From Enoplolaimus lenunculus (taxonomy: Eukaryota > Nematoda > Enoplea > Enoplida > Thoracostomopsidae): a stretch of 64,000 nt of DNA. The DNA lies in assembly GCA_030248215.1 (NCBI GenBank), contig JASANG010001213.1, forward strand, positions 62,001 to 126,000, written 5' to 3'. This document shows, piece after piece, positions 1-12,095 of the stretch (position 1 is its first letter; every line of letters begins with the position of its first letter). Below the pieces are notes generated by a model, which worked only from the letters and a program-made list of their open reading frames with translations, made no database searches and was not told the origin of the DNA. Made by a program: the position numbers and the translations under genes.

Positions 1-1561
1 AAATTTTCAAACTTGCTTGTAAATCAACAAAAACGTTTACATGCCTCTCCTGAAAATTTTGTAGCCGATCCAAGCAAGGTGAGCTGGCTTGGCTATGGGC
101 CTGTTTTTATCATAACCGTTGAGCGTTTGACACGCAACTTATCTGTTTTGTTGACCTTATGACCCGTTTATAGGCTTTAAAATTTAATGCATTTTAACTG
201 AAAAGTAATTGGAACGAAAAATTATTGAAGTGATTGAGCAATGCAGCATTGGTGTAAATACCAATTGTGATTTGATAAGGCGGCCGTGCTTTAGTTGCTA
301 CCAAACGCCGGCCCTGGGTGTTTCTTTGCTCAAGAAATTAAATGAAAATTAACGCTTGACAAATTATTTTAAAAACCATAATTTTGATGGTTTCTTAGTT
401 TTTTCAGTATACAACTAAATTCCAAAAAGCTTTTATTATATTAATACCTTCTTCCAAGTCTTCTTGTCATTACCGGCCGGCCATTGCGCGATCCTGCTAA
501 AGCTTCGTAATGCATTACACTGAAAATATAATTTTGGTATTAAGCAACGTAAATACCCGGTTTTTACAAGGCTGTCGAAATTATTGCTAAAACGTCACAT
601 GAAATAAGAATAATGTCAATATATAATTCAAGGCGAATGGTTCGAAAGCTACAAGACCTACCGTCAAGTTCAGCCAATGTAAAGAACAGGGGCGGAACAG
701 TATGGTAACCATATTCCTAAGCCTAAGCCTAAGCCTAAGCCTAAACCTAAGCATAAGAATGAGCATATTCCTAAACCTAAACTGAAACCTAAGCCTAAAC
801 CAAGCAAAAAATTAGTCTAAAGCTTAAGCTTACTCTATTCTAGTCCCACAGAAAAACTCTCCGCCCCTGATAATTACATGGGTCTGAAATTCTAATAGGT
901 GCTACGCTACACAACGCTTCTTAGCACGTACCTTAGATAGTCGTATTTCCCCAGTGATGTATATTCCATTTCGAATGGGTGTAATTTTTCAAACTGATCA
1001 TGCAACCCTGAAATTATTAGGTTGTTGTAGCCTTTCCCCACATTTAAGCATAAGGCTTTCACGTTAAAGCTTAGGTGTACGCTTGTGCTTATGTAAGGCT
1101 TTTCCTGATCCTAAGCCTGAATCTAAGCATAAGCATGTGGGAAAGAATACAAGAGCCAATTATTGTACTGGAGATAAACTTAAGAACCGTAAAGTATCCA
1201 TCAGATGCGTCTTATATTGAATGAATTGTAAACCAAATCATTAACTGGGCATCATGGGGCTGATCCTCCCGACACTAGAACGCCGAAAATAGTCGGAAAG
1301 AGCTTTGTTAGAAACTGAGTGCTCCAGTAATGAACAGATTGGTGTGTGGGAGGTTCTGGGGGCGCCCTCGTACACTGTTTAGGGTTCTCTTAACCTCTGC
1401 ATGTTCAGGGGGCGGCAGCCCTACTTAGAGGCCGATTAAAGAAAAATTTTGTACGTGGGGCTGGAGCTTTCAATTGCGATGGAGTAAAAAAGTGACAAGT
1501 ATTCTTAATCACTAGAAAATCCGAAAACGGATTTGAAATAAAAACTATAAACAATTCTAAC
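1..1561. other. non-coding, with small transposon copies
   Basis: No convincing exon was found here. It should lie within or downstream of the astacin gene, whose C-terminal exons were not located and may lie beyond the left edge. It holds one short inverted-repeat transposon (687-869) and a second patch of CCTAAG-type hexamers near 1060-1140. Confidence 0.5.
687..869. mobile_element. hAT-like MITE with TTAGGC-type hexamers
   Basis: The element starts CAGGGGCGGA and ends TCCGCCCCTG, a 10-bp terminal inverted repeat of the form usual for hAT elements. The interior holds several direct copies of CCTAAG (complement of TTAGGC-type units) and a run of related hexamers. No matching 8-bp target duplication is visible, so this is an old or degraded copy. 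Related sequence occurs near 4014-4165, 7850-7933, 17780-17820 and 62965-63085. Confidence 0.5.
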
Positions 1562-4348
1562 CTGGGATAACGTTTCGCGGATGATACTGAATATATTGAT
1601 CTCGGTCCGGCCGATTGTGTTCATGATCAAATCCAAGGACGTGACCAAATTCGTGTATTACCGTCACCGCATCGGTACATTCTGGTGCTTGTAGTGACAT
1701 AGCAATCGGGCCAATTTTACCCAAACCTTCGGTGAAGCATCTGAAATTCATTTTTTCAAATTTTAAAATTGCAAATATTCAAGCTGCTTGTATAAATGAA
1801 AATATTGTTTCGGCAAAATTTTTCTCAGTAAATGTTGCACGTCAGATGTGTTTTCTATTCATGTTTAAAAAATTTAACTACTGAACCTACCGAACAATTT
1901 AAACAGCCTTAGCTTATATCTAAGGCGCTAGTTATTTAGAACCAAACCATTCGCAGATTTGGAAGTTTCTGACTGGATGAGAGAGCATATATAATAGTGA
2001 AAAACATCTCGCGGGCGAAGTGAACGTGAAGCCAGACACAATTTTAGTACTATATTTATTGGAAGGTCTAGGCCTCAGTGAGCCAAACCTTGGAACCACA
2101 TGGAAAACAAGTGATCTTACAAAATACAGGTAGAAGTAGAGTACAATATTAATAAAATGAAGGCAAATTTCGCAAGTATACAGTTCCAACATATGTATGG
2201 AGACGTAGGGGCGTAGCTAGGATTTTCAATTGGAGGGTTCTAAGCCACAGCAGTGCCTGTAAAATATGTTTCGAAGAATTAGCGAGTGAAGCCAGCGAAG
2301 ACCTGACGCAATGTTAAAATCGATGAAGTGATTAATATACCCTCTGCCGTTAACAAGCTTCACGTAGTTTCTTTCGTTTCGACGCGGCACTAAACGAACA
2401 CAAGTGAGCGTTTCGAACGCTTTCGCTGCACGTTCAACACCGCGGCGTACTCTTCGTCCTTAAAATTTTAAATTTATTTAAAATTTTAAATTAATTTAAG
2501 AACTTTAAAACAGATCTTGAGCAAAGACGTAGCCGGAGAACACCTTTTGAGATGTTTCTAAAAGTATTTTTGATATTTCTTCAGATTGTAACACAAGCAT
2601 ACCCTACTTCATACAAAATTTTGACCAAAGTTGCAAGTCCTGATTTCTGGTTGGACTGCAAAAAGTAGGCTTAAATTTTAGATTATATTTTTTGCTTTTA
2701 GGTTTAGGCTTAAGCTTACATCTTTTTTCACACTTTGGCTTAGGCATTCCAGCAACCCATCGACCCAAATTCTTTAACACGCCACTGTGAATCTAATATG
2801 CTATTATGATATTCCTTGGCAGATTGAAGGTTTCTTAATTAAATATTGTAGGAAACGAATATATATTCGTGAAACTTAGCTTTATTAAAAAGGAACACAA
2901 TTTATTGTGTGCTTGACCTCAGGACCAAGCGATAATTGGGGCCACGCACGTATCTTACCAGTTCCCCAAGAATATTCATACGGTATCCGAACAAATCCAT
3001 CTTTATCTTTGCGCCATTTATTATATTTTATTGCGTTTCGAAATACTTGCGGTTGGTCGGACATAAATGGCATGTTTGGGCCCTGAAATTAATAATTTTC
3101 ACTTGCGGTGTTTAAATTCTTTGCAGCTAACTGTATCAGCAATAAATTTTGCAACCTGAAACCTTTAAAGGACGTTATGCGTCACTCACTGCATTTTGTA
3201 CCCATAATATAGAAACTAGAAACGTTTTTCTACGACCGTGCTTATCGCCCCCCAACCCCGACGGCGGCATAAAAAAGGCCCGGTTCCGGCGTTGGAAAAC
3301 AAAATCACATTTTAAAACCTTATTGATTTCAAAAACAGACTTTTTGAGAGGTACGAATATCCAAGGGCAGTTTTGGGGGATCGGATCCCGCACCAAATCC
3401 AGCAACATGAAATTGTGTTTTGGGATTTAATATCCAATTCAGTCTGGTTTTTTACTCGCTTATTCCGTTAGGTTACCTTGATTATTTTACCTGAATTTTC
3501 ACCCTCGGTTCACCCCGACGCACAAAAAACAGAGTTTTGTGCTGGAGTTAAAATAATAAAATATACTACAATCTGATTTCTTGCTGTTAAAATTTTTTCA
3601 ATTTCAATCGTGTTGGCGTAGAAGCGACGACTCGTTGTGGTTCGCTGATTCAATTCGAATAAACTTAGAGGGCCTTTAAAGACAACTGGAATAATTAGCC
3701 TGATGCTTAGAGTCAACCTGGTGGAGGTCGGCCAACCTATAATTCTCAGAACAAAGACATATGATTTGCCAAATGTAATGGGCCCGAACTTTGGTTTAGG
3801 GGCCGGCCAATCTTTACGGGTTTCAATCAACGCAGTAATGGAAATTGAATTTTTGAGGTAATTAGATGTTAATAAAAGTTATCGAGACCAAGAAAGAAAG
3901 TCCTTGCTTACATCAGTGATATTGTGATTAAGTCTTGTCAGTAGTTTCGGATGCCTTGTTCTTGATTCATCGAAAGGTCCTGAATATATAAAAAATTTTG
4001 GTCATGTATAAATCAGGGGCGTACCGTTTTCCCACGGGACTTCAACAGAATAAGCTTAAACTTTAGCCTATTTTTCGCTGACCTTAGACTTACGAATATT
4101 CTTAATACCCATACGCTGCGGTTTAAGCTTTTAGGCTTATGAATATGTTTGTTCCACTGTTACAGCTTTTAATCTATACATGGACCAAGAATTCTTTGCA
4201 AAATGTACACTTTTAGTTATAACAGAAAATACAAACGTAGACAAATAAGAAATTATAAAACAATTAAGTCAACACTATTTACTTGGTTTTCGGTTCTTGT
4301 AGCATTTCGGAGTGTAACCTTGGTATGGAATGCTTGGATCGCCAAATC
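1562..4348 (-). CDS. astacin-family zinc metalloprotease (partial)
   Basis: Astacins are secreted or membrane zinc endopeptidases made as zymogens. The exon 1562-1740 carries HEFGHVLGFDHEHNRPDRD, the full astacin zinc signature: three His ligands, catalytic Glu, and the family E..RxDRD. It begins right after an AG acceptor and ends at a GT donor. Upstream, 2959-3082 encodes the start of the mature enzyme (RNAI, KW, then IPYEY). Phase-compatible candidate propeptide exons are 3491-3541, 3912-3979 and 4283-4348. The exon that should lie between 1740 and 2959 (the TCI.F region), the Met-turn exon and the signal-peptide exon were not found. Seen: the motif and splice sites. Inferred: the joining of the three upstream exons, which rests on phase only. 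Family certain, exon chain less so. Confidence 0.82.
1741..2958. other. intron region of the astacin gene
   Basis: This 1.2-kb stretch separates the catalytic exon from the exon encoding the mature N-terminus. At least one coding exon is expected here from the family's layout, but I could not place it. A patch around 2690-2760 resembles the TTAGGC-type MITE family. Confidence 0.4.
4014..4165. mobile_element. degraded copy of the TTAGGC-type MITE
   Basis: It starts CAGGGGCGTACC and continues with GGGACT, AAGCTTAAAC and TTTAGCC blocks that match, in inverse order, the right half of the element at 687-869. The far end is not sharp. It lies inside an astacin intron, between the candidate exons at 3912 and 4283. 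Confidence 0.4.
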
Positions 4349-7300
4349 CTAAAATTAAAATAAAATATAGCTTTTTTGAAAAAATGTCTGCCTGATATAT
4401 TATATGAATTAATTGACAGAAAGTTGTAACTCAGCACCTAAGAGTAAAACCACAAACCTTGAAACGCCACTTTTATGATAATTTAAGCGTGATCTCATTG
4501 GGCAAAAAACAAAAGCAACGAAAACCACACAGAAAAAACAGCAAGAACACATACAAACGCAAACGAGAAAACTAGGAACCAAGAGCAAGCGCGTTAAATT
4601 TACGAGTTCTTAGAGGAAGGGATGATTGGTTTACATGGGATAACTGTTTGCTGGTCACATGCGCTATTTATCAGCGGAACAACCGAATTTCTCGATGAAG
4701 TGGGCGGACCGGTATCCAAGAAGGGACAGGGGCTCAGCATCTCCTGGAAAATTTTTGCCCCTAAAATATTTTCAATTTTGTTAACCTAAAGTTAAAACTA
4801 TGGTGTGAAAGTGAGCGAAAGCTCGCAGATTATAAGCGAAATTCATTTTCTGTATTAAATCTTAGTGAAAAATTTTCGTTTCGTTGTCGACGAAGAAAAA
4901 CTCGCGAACAAAGCGATCACGGACTCCGTATTGATTTGGATTCAAACTTGGGGACGTTCCATTTATTGCCGCTTTTTTAATCAGGCCATTAAATTAATTT
5001 GTATGGCCCTCATCGAGGCAAAGCCATCAATACGCTCAAGAACATAAGCTATGATATGTCAAAAAAGATGTTAAAATATCGAAATGTTTGAAAAACAATG
5101 ATTTAACAAAGCTGTAACATTTCAAACCCCAAAAGTATTTTACATCACCAGCGGTGGATCTATTAATTTTAGGACACGGGTGCAATGGCAAAAAGGTATG
5201 AAATGCAGTTTTTACTGTATGCTATATATGTGTCAATTTTCAGAGGGGGGATATTGTAAGATAGGAGGGACCTTACCGTTTTATCACAAAAAATTTTCTG
5301 ACAGGGGGCGCACGCTTCACAACCACCCCGTCTGGACCCGCTGTTGTATTCCACAGAAAAATCGTGGACGCCCCACAAACTCGTGCACAGCGGCTGAAAT
5401 TTGGGATACCAACGACTTACCTCTGCAATTTGAAGGCGTTTTCAACGGCTGATCTGCACTGATCGTTTGTAGTCCGTCAATTAAATACACTAAAAATACA
5501 ACAGTTGTAATATAGAGAATAGTACAAGTTTCCTGAGGAACGCAAAATGTTTTCAATATCGTACAATCATCCTAAATGATGAAAAATCCGTTGTGGTATG
5601 ACCACTGATCATTCCAAAAATCGCATTCTACAGCCACGAAAAGCGTTTTTCCGTTTGACACGAGCCTGCGTTGATATAGTCACTTATATCCTTCCCAGCA
5701 GATGTGGGTCCAGATATTTCTTCCGTTGGAGCCCGCGCGATATCTCCTATTGCTAAACTTGCGAACCAAACGGCGTGAAGCCAGACGGAATTTTAGCCCA
5801 AAAGCTTTTACACAGAATCTTGATTTCGTTCCCTGTTGAGAAGTCTACTCCTGGGTGGTCCCCGTTGGATCCGCCAGTGGTCTCTCAAAAGTCTCAGACG
5901 TTAATAATGGTCAACACGAAGACTTTTGAGTTGCATAACTCCCAAACGTGCCAACAGTAAACCAAAACGTGCGTGTGTAAAATACCGTTAACAGGGCAAG
6001 CAAGAAAAAACGTTTAAGCACACCGTTAGTTACATTGCCGAACCAATCAGACGCGGATCACTGACCGTATTTAGAGGGAAATGGTTGCATCTCCGTTTAG
6101 GTGGTCATAACTCACTATTTTTAGAATGAATTTGACTGGAATGTTCTTCGTCTGTGTTTTGTAATGTTCATGTTTTTGTCGACATTATTAACAGCATCTA
6201 ATCGTTCAAAAATAGGGTGGTGTAAGCGAAAGCCGCAACAGATGCCGTTAAATTTCGTGTTGAACATATTTCGGTAATTTTTATACTCGTGTCTAGTGTC
6301 ATCAATGACTATACCTAGTTTTATATAAACAAGCTTACTGAAGCAAATCATCAAAGTGGTAGCGATGTGTCGGACCATTTTGAATTATAAAAAAATCGGT
6401 TATCTGTCGATTAAAACAAAGAAGATTTAGTTTAGTTCGTTGCTGAAACAAAGTATGTTCAACTCTTTCTCCCATGAATATATTTAAGTTCGGATTAAAA
6501 TTAATGACTATTGGGTGCGATGCGATTATCATTCATCGCTCGATTATAAACGCTTGGCGCTCCAGCGCCAGGAGATTTTTAGGCCTTCAGGTCTAGTAGA
6601 AGTTATATACGGTGCATATGCGTTAGATTTTTAAACGCTGTGCTCATTGTGTATTATTTGTCGCTTAAATTACACTGTAAATTTTAGTGAGTTGATTTTA
6701 ACTCAGAATGAGTTGAATCAAGTATTGAGGAAGTGATGAAGATAGTTGAAGTGCGTAAAAATATTTTAACTTGGACCATTTACGGCGAACGCCGGCTCGA
6801 GATCAATAACCAAAATACCCAAATGATTTTATATTTTCAGCGTGGATGTGAGTAACAACAATGATGAATCCAGAAATTTTTGACAGTGGTCGCGATATAT
6901 ACTATATATTGAAATAAGCTTACGAGCGGGTCTAACCGACAAACAAAAGCAAGTTTAACGATAAATTTTAATGCAAAATTATGATCTGTAAGCCAAGCCC
7001 TGGGTGCCGTTCCTCATCGCTCCGCCGGCAAATAAACAGCAAAACACTTTATAACTTTTAAAACACAGATATTGACAAATATGAATATTGTCTTCAAAAT
7101 ATTGGGAGCAAATAAGCAGAGTTTGGCATATAACATTTATTTATCTTTTGCGTAGGAAGTCCTTTTAGTCAAAATAATAAATGTCATTTTAAAAAATGCT
7201 TTAGCTGCTTTAAAATAGCGAACAAACCAAAATATTGCATAGGGAATACATTTTTTCCTGTGGTTGAAGTTTTGCCTAAAAGAGCTCTACATTTGGAAAA

Positions 7301-8617
7301 ATGTTTGCCAAGCTCAGACTCGCTTTCTTAAAGACATACCCCATGTTTACTTTTTCAACGGCCCCCCCAGAGCCTGAACCAGGGTAAAACAAGTTTCAAA
7401 TGGTATAAAACTAAATTTAAATATATTTTAATTTTTTTTAATTTTTTTAAGTATTTTTAAAAATATAACCTACTTAACTATTACGTAAGTAAACATTGGT
7501 ATTTTTTGTAACAAAGTTGTTTACAACTCGGACTAAATATACTGACTTAGGCTTTACCGTATCTTTCTTATTCGGATTACTACATAGCGCTTACTCAATT
7601 ACGTTACAGTCTGAATGCAATGGTTAAGTTTGATGATGAGTTAAACAGCATCAGATTTTATGCTAAAAGTACTATTTTTTCTAGTTTCATAAAACGACGA
7701 GACCCAAGTTGAAAAATATTAAAAAGTTTTGAATATGGCTTTTATATTTTGTTTTTTTCTGACTTCTGCTGTTTGCAAATTTTTCTAACCATGCGATTAT
7801 GGACCCCTGTCACTTATAAGTATGGTTTTACCGTTGTTAGGTTGACCTACAATAAAGTAAGCTTTAAGCACTTCTTTGCTTAGAATTGAGCTAGGCCTAG
7901 CCTTAGCAATATGCATACTACTGTTACGCCCCTCAACTAAACTTTGCCCAATTATGTATAAAAAAATCAATAAAGCTCAAGCCTCAACTCTGGTTTAGTT
8001 GACAACGATAAACTTGGCAAGCGTAAAAAACAGCATATAGCTGATTTTACGCAGGCTATTGGCTTTGTGGGATTATAATTTAGCTTAATTATTTTGAAAC
8101 TTTACTACTGAATTTCACATACTAAAATTAAAAAATTTTCAAACTTTGTCTGAAAGTCAATAGCAAAAAAACATTACAACTTCACAAAAAGTAATGGTTC
8201 CTCCAACAATAAATACGGATGCATTAAAAGATTGAAATATTTTTGGCATAGTTTGGCCCCCACAGTGAGTCATTTAATACCTCACACTGATGTATTTTCA
8301 TGGCTAGTGGGCGAAAACTCTTATTTAGTTTTTTCGTTGATAATGTTTTTTTGCTGAGTGAGATATCAAACAAAATCTATTTAGTCGGACTCATTGACCA
8401 AGGCAAAAAGCAGCAACCTCAACTGATAAGCTTTAACCTCTTAAAAGGTTTGAGACCACTCCATTAAAATATGTGTGACATATAGTAAGTTCTGGTTAAA
8501 GCAGTGTCGACGTATGAATTAGTTTACTGCTGTCTTTCATACTAAGTCTGTACAAAATTTCAGTTGTGATGTGAACTCGTTTGTGAACGAAAGTTTTGAT
8601 TTCGCACTTACTTACAG
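4349..8617. other. no gene recognised
   Basis: AT-rich sequence with short chance reading frames on both strands. The missing 5' exons of the astacin gene could lie here. A small hairpin (GGCGCTCCAGCGCC) sits near 6557. The right end of a TTAGGC-type MITE copy (GTTACGCCCCT) is near 7920-7933. Confidence 0.4.
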
Positions 8618-8719
8618 GTGGGCCTGATACTTTTCTACAGGGAGCGGTGAAAAATTTACTCGGTCTGGCTGCAACCGCCCAGGCCGCCCCGTACTCGCAA
8701 CGAGACCAAAACAGATATG
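8618..8719 (+). CDS. candidate internal exon, unknown gene
   Basis: A GC-richer island between an AG acceptor (CTTACTTACAG) and a GT donor (GGTAGAGG). The open frame starts after two bases and leaves one base at the end, as an internal exon would. It reads GPDTFLQGAVKNLLGLA followed by an alanine-, glutamine- and arginine-rich stretch. I do not recognise the protein. The opposite strand is also open and ends at a strong donor (GTAAGTAAG), so the coding strand is uncertain; on the minus strand it could be an upstream exon of the astacin gene. Confidence 0.3.
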
Positions 8720-9946
8720 GTAGAGGAGTTAACAGTTGGTTACTAAATCAATTTTTTGCCAAGTGTCGGTTGATAAAGGTAGTCTTTAAACATTTAGACT
8801 TCATTATCTTTTCTGAACAGGTTCTTTACAGTCAACAGGCATACATTTTCTTGATTAATAAACGTAATTGTCATTTTAAAACGCGAATATTCAAAGTGCA
8901 CTAACTCTTGAACTTAAGTCACATCGGATATCGCTGACGGATTAGAAATTCACACAGCATTTTGGTTTTCCGGAATTTTATTTTGAGGAAGTTATAATTC
9001 AAAAAATATTTTCGTGAGACAGTGAGACAAAAATTGGCTTTTGCGTGGGCATGTATACGTTAATAAGTACCATAAAGTCTGCAAAGGCGCCTATTTTTGT
9101 CATTTGTCACGGAACTTTGGAACGTATATTCATAGTGTTGGATCAAGTGAGGGTGGGGGAGTTTGGCGATGATCAAAATATTTTTTGAATTGTGAATTTT
9201 TCAATTTTAAAAACATATTCAAGTTGAATATTCACGGTTATCTTTTTGTTTAAAATCTGGTTAAGGTGAGGGCACCTGTTTGGAAGGGGCTTCCCAAATG
9301 AGGGCATGTGGGGCGACTGCTCCGACTCTGGCTATACATCTTCCGCATTTCCATCTTTGCAAATTGAATGAAGAAATAAAGCTTGCGCAACGGAAAATTT
9401 TTTGAAAAAATTAATGTAAACTTATATACAGACAAACACATAAACGTAGGCAATAGTTAACTTATCTTTCTGCTATTTTTGCTGCTCAAAAAATACACGA
9501 GTATTTAAGATAAGTTTTTGTAAAAAGATAATATTACTGCTGTCGCTTTAAAAGTACAAAAGGGGAAGTCCTGCGAACCTAAAGCCAAGGGGACAATTGG
9601 GTTTAGTTCCCACTGAAAACATTATGGCCTTGATAAATGTGATTCCGTTTATTATTATACCGAGGATTTATATGTGGCTAGAGACGTTTCCTGACAAAAT
9701 TCATTGGTTTTATGACCGTTCACCAAGAAGGGTATACTGCAGAACGCAGCTACAACTAAAATTACTACGCTGACATTAAATATATACATTATACTACAAT
9801 AATTTCGTGGAAAGTTCCAGGGCCTCCATTAAATATATACAGACTCTTTCAGTTGACCCGTGGAGTGTACTTTCGGAAAAATTCACGTAGGATTTTAAGG
9901 AAACAAGCTTCAAACGTTTTAGCTTCATTATGAACTAAAGATAATA
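8720..9946. other. no gene recognised
   Basis: AT-rich; only short, low-complexity frames and no splice-bounded exon with protein-like content. Confidence 0.4.
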
Positions 9947-10167
9947 GACTGCAAAAAAATGGTGAGTCAAATTGACTCCCTCCGAAATAGGCTTTTCCGG
10001 ACTACACAAACTGAGTCAAAGTTTGACTCCGCCGGAGTAAAATTCGACTTAATGAGTCGCTCAGTCAGTCAAATTTGACTCTGGCGGAGTCGAATTTTGA
10101 CTCAGTTTGTGAGTCCGGAAAACCCTATTTCGGGGAGAGTCAATTTGACTCACCATTTTTTGCAGTG
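9947..10167. mobile_element. fold-back MITE with TA target duplication
   Basis: The whole 221 bp is one long near-perfect inverted repeat. The left arm (GACTGCAAAAAA, GGTGAGTCAAATTGACTC, TTTTCCGGACT) is mirrored by the right arm ending GAGTCAATTTGACTCACC, TTTTTTGCAGTG. Both ends are flanked by TA (9945-9946 and 10168-10169), the target of Tc1/mariner-like and some other transposases. It has no coding capacity. GAGTCAAA/TTTGACTC blocks recur inside each arm. Confidence 0.75.
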
Positions 10168-10730
10168 TACAGGTGTAATTATTTCCATTTCAAGCAGTGC
10201 ATACAAACACTTAACACCGACTCGGAGCAATACACAGTGTTTTTTAATATTTATAAGATCTAAACTTGCGTAATTGCAGATATAACAAGCCTCCCCAAAG
10301 CCGAACCTGCAATAATTCCACTTATACAGCTAGAAACTACCCGAGTAGTGACACCGCCATTCGGCGCGCAATGCACAAGGAATCTTTGTTTGGTATAGAC
10401 GTTTCTCACAAATTACAATGTAGTCAGTCGCACATAGACTTTATACTAGAATTTGGTCTCTGTCTCGAAACGAATATATACTAATAGCTTGCGACGTAAG
10501 GTGCGCAATCACATCTGTACAATAGCTACGTAACATTTCAGATGTACCCACATTAATATTACGACTGCATAACTTTAGTTTCGACAGTAACTTTTGCTCG
10601 ACAGTCTGCAGCTTTTAGATTTTGACTTTATCCTCAGACATCACTGAAATTTGATTTTTGGATATGCTTCAAGCTACACGAATCAATATTTGGGCAAACG
10701 AAGTAGTGTGGCTTAATTACAGTGAGTTAG

Positions 10731-11050
10731 ATCAAGAGTGAATGATGACGCTATGATTAGAGATGCAACTGGGTGCATTCTGTGTGCAAAAAATGTCCCC
10801 AGCGCACGTTACGTTTTTGGGCTTCCCTCTTATTTAAGGTGGGGGTGCGATGCACTAATATTTTGAATTTTAGCAGTCGCTCTAATTATATTCTTGACTC
10901 CTCGGATTACCATGTGGTTTATGTGGTGACAACCCTGCAATTGAGAGACGGTCGAGAAAAAATACAACATGCGCTGGTACATTTGGCACCATGCAGCACC
11001 CGAGTAATTGCACACACTTGTCTAAGAGGAATCGCCCACTCTTCTTGATC
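10731..11050. mobile_element. old copy of the CCAAGAGTGG MITE family
   Basis: It begins TCAAGAGTGAATGATGAC and ends in the complement of that end. The left arm shares AACTGGGT.CATTCTGTGT and CGTTTTTGGGC with the better preserved copy at 51972-52303. A second family end, ACCAAGAGTGGATGATCACT, follows at 11052 in the same strand sense, so two copies may abut. Confidence 0.55.
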
Positions 11051-12095
11051 TAACCAAGAGTGGATGATCACTCTTACACAAGTCTGCAACTACTGGCATT
11101 GTATTGTACCAAATAGACCAGAACCCGTAGTATTTTGAACCACCCACGCTTTCATGGCGGGAACGGTCAACACTTAAACCAAGAAGTAAACATGGAGTTA
11201 TAAACATAATCGGAGCCGCTTTAGCTAAAACTGAAAATAGTATTCTGACGTACCTCTCCATTAATGATGAGGTTGGGAAAAAATGTAACATACGCTTGGT
11301 TCACCCATAAAAACCATCATAATGTCGCTGCGTATAAACGGTCAGTATTGCAGTAACAGCTCAACAACGCCAACTATTCTCAGGATCTGCCACTGACAAC
11401 GCGTAATGTGAAAATTCAAGATTGCAAAATTGAAAATTAATATTTTATTTACATTCGTTAATTCAACGGCCAAAACAAAAAATAGCTGTTCTGGAGTGTA
11501 GGAATCGTAGATAGGGTTTTTAAGTACACAATTTTAAAATATAGTAGTCTATGCGCATATCGACAGACTGGTGACAAACGTGCTGGCCGGGAAGTTTCCG
11601 GTAAAAATCCCCACTTTTTGAAACTTTTCTACAATAATTTTAAACACTGTTCAGATAACAAAACAACAATCTATTCATCGAAATTTTTTAAAACGTACTC
11701 TTCTTATAAATTCCTGGCTCCGCTGGTGCTCATTACCACAGTTTAGTTGATATTTTTTATACAAATGACTGAAAATATTCTAGCCTATCGAATATATATT
11801 TCACTGCCTTAAAACAAGACCGGTTTGAGATAAGAGTATATTAGTTTTGATTTGCTGTTTTGAGTTGAATTTGAGAACTTAAATTTTATTGAAATAAGCG
11901 ATAGTAGAAATTTTACCACGTTCCGCAGAAAAAGGAAAACACTTATTGACATGATGCACGTATCTAGGTTAAACCCATAGCACAAGAACAATTTGAATGT
12001 CAATTTTTCAAATAACTATATGCTTTATCATGTTACAATTTAAGTTTATCTGGTCGATTCAGCAGTGCTGTAAAACAAGAGCGCACTATTTACTT
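11051..12095. other. non-coding downstream of the AMOP genes
   Basis: From about 11720 on, the sequence matches 15110-15710, the 3' flank of the second AMOP gene copy, so the tandem duplication includes this flank. Before that point no gene is recognised. Confidence 0.45.

Noticed and set aside
719-830. Interstitial telomere or chromosome end
   Set aside because: The hexamer run is short and lies between transposon-type inverted ends; similar runs occur at many places in the window.
5169-5556. Overlapping frames on both strands near 5.2-5.5 kb
   Set aside because: No recognisable motif and no consistent splice borders; read as degraded repeat.
11100-11261. Minus-strand ATG frame resembling a signal peptide (MERYVRILFSVLAKAAPIMF)
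   Set aside because: Plausible secretory start, but no donor could be placed, and its downstream part overlaps a MITE end; not enough to call a first exon of the astacin or any gene.
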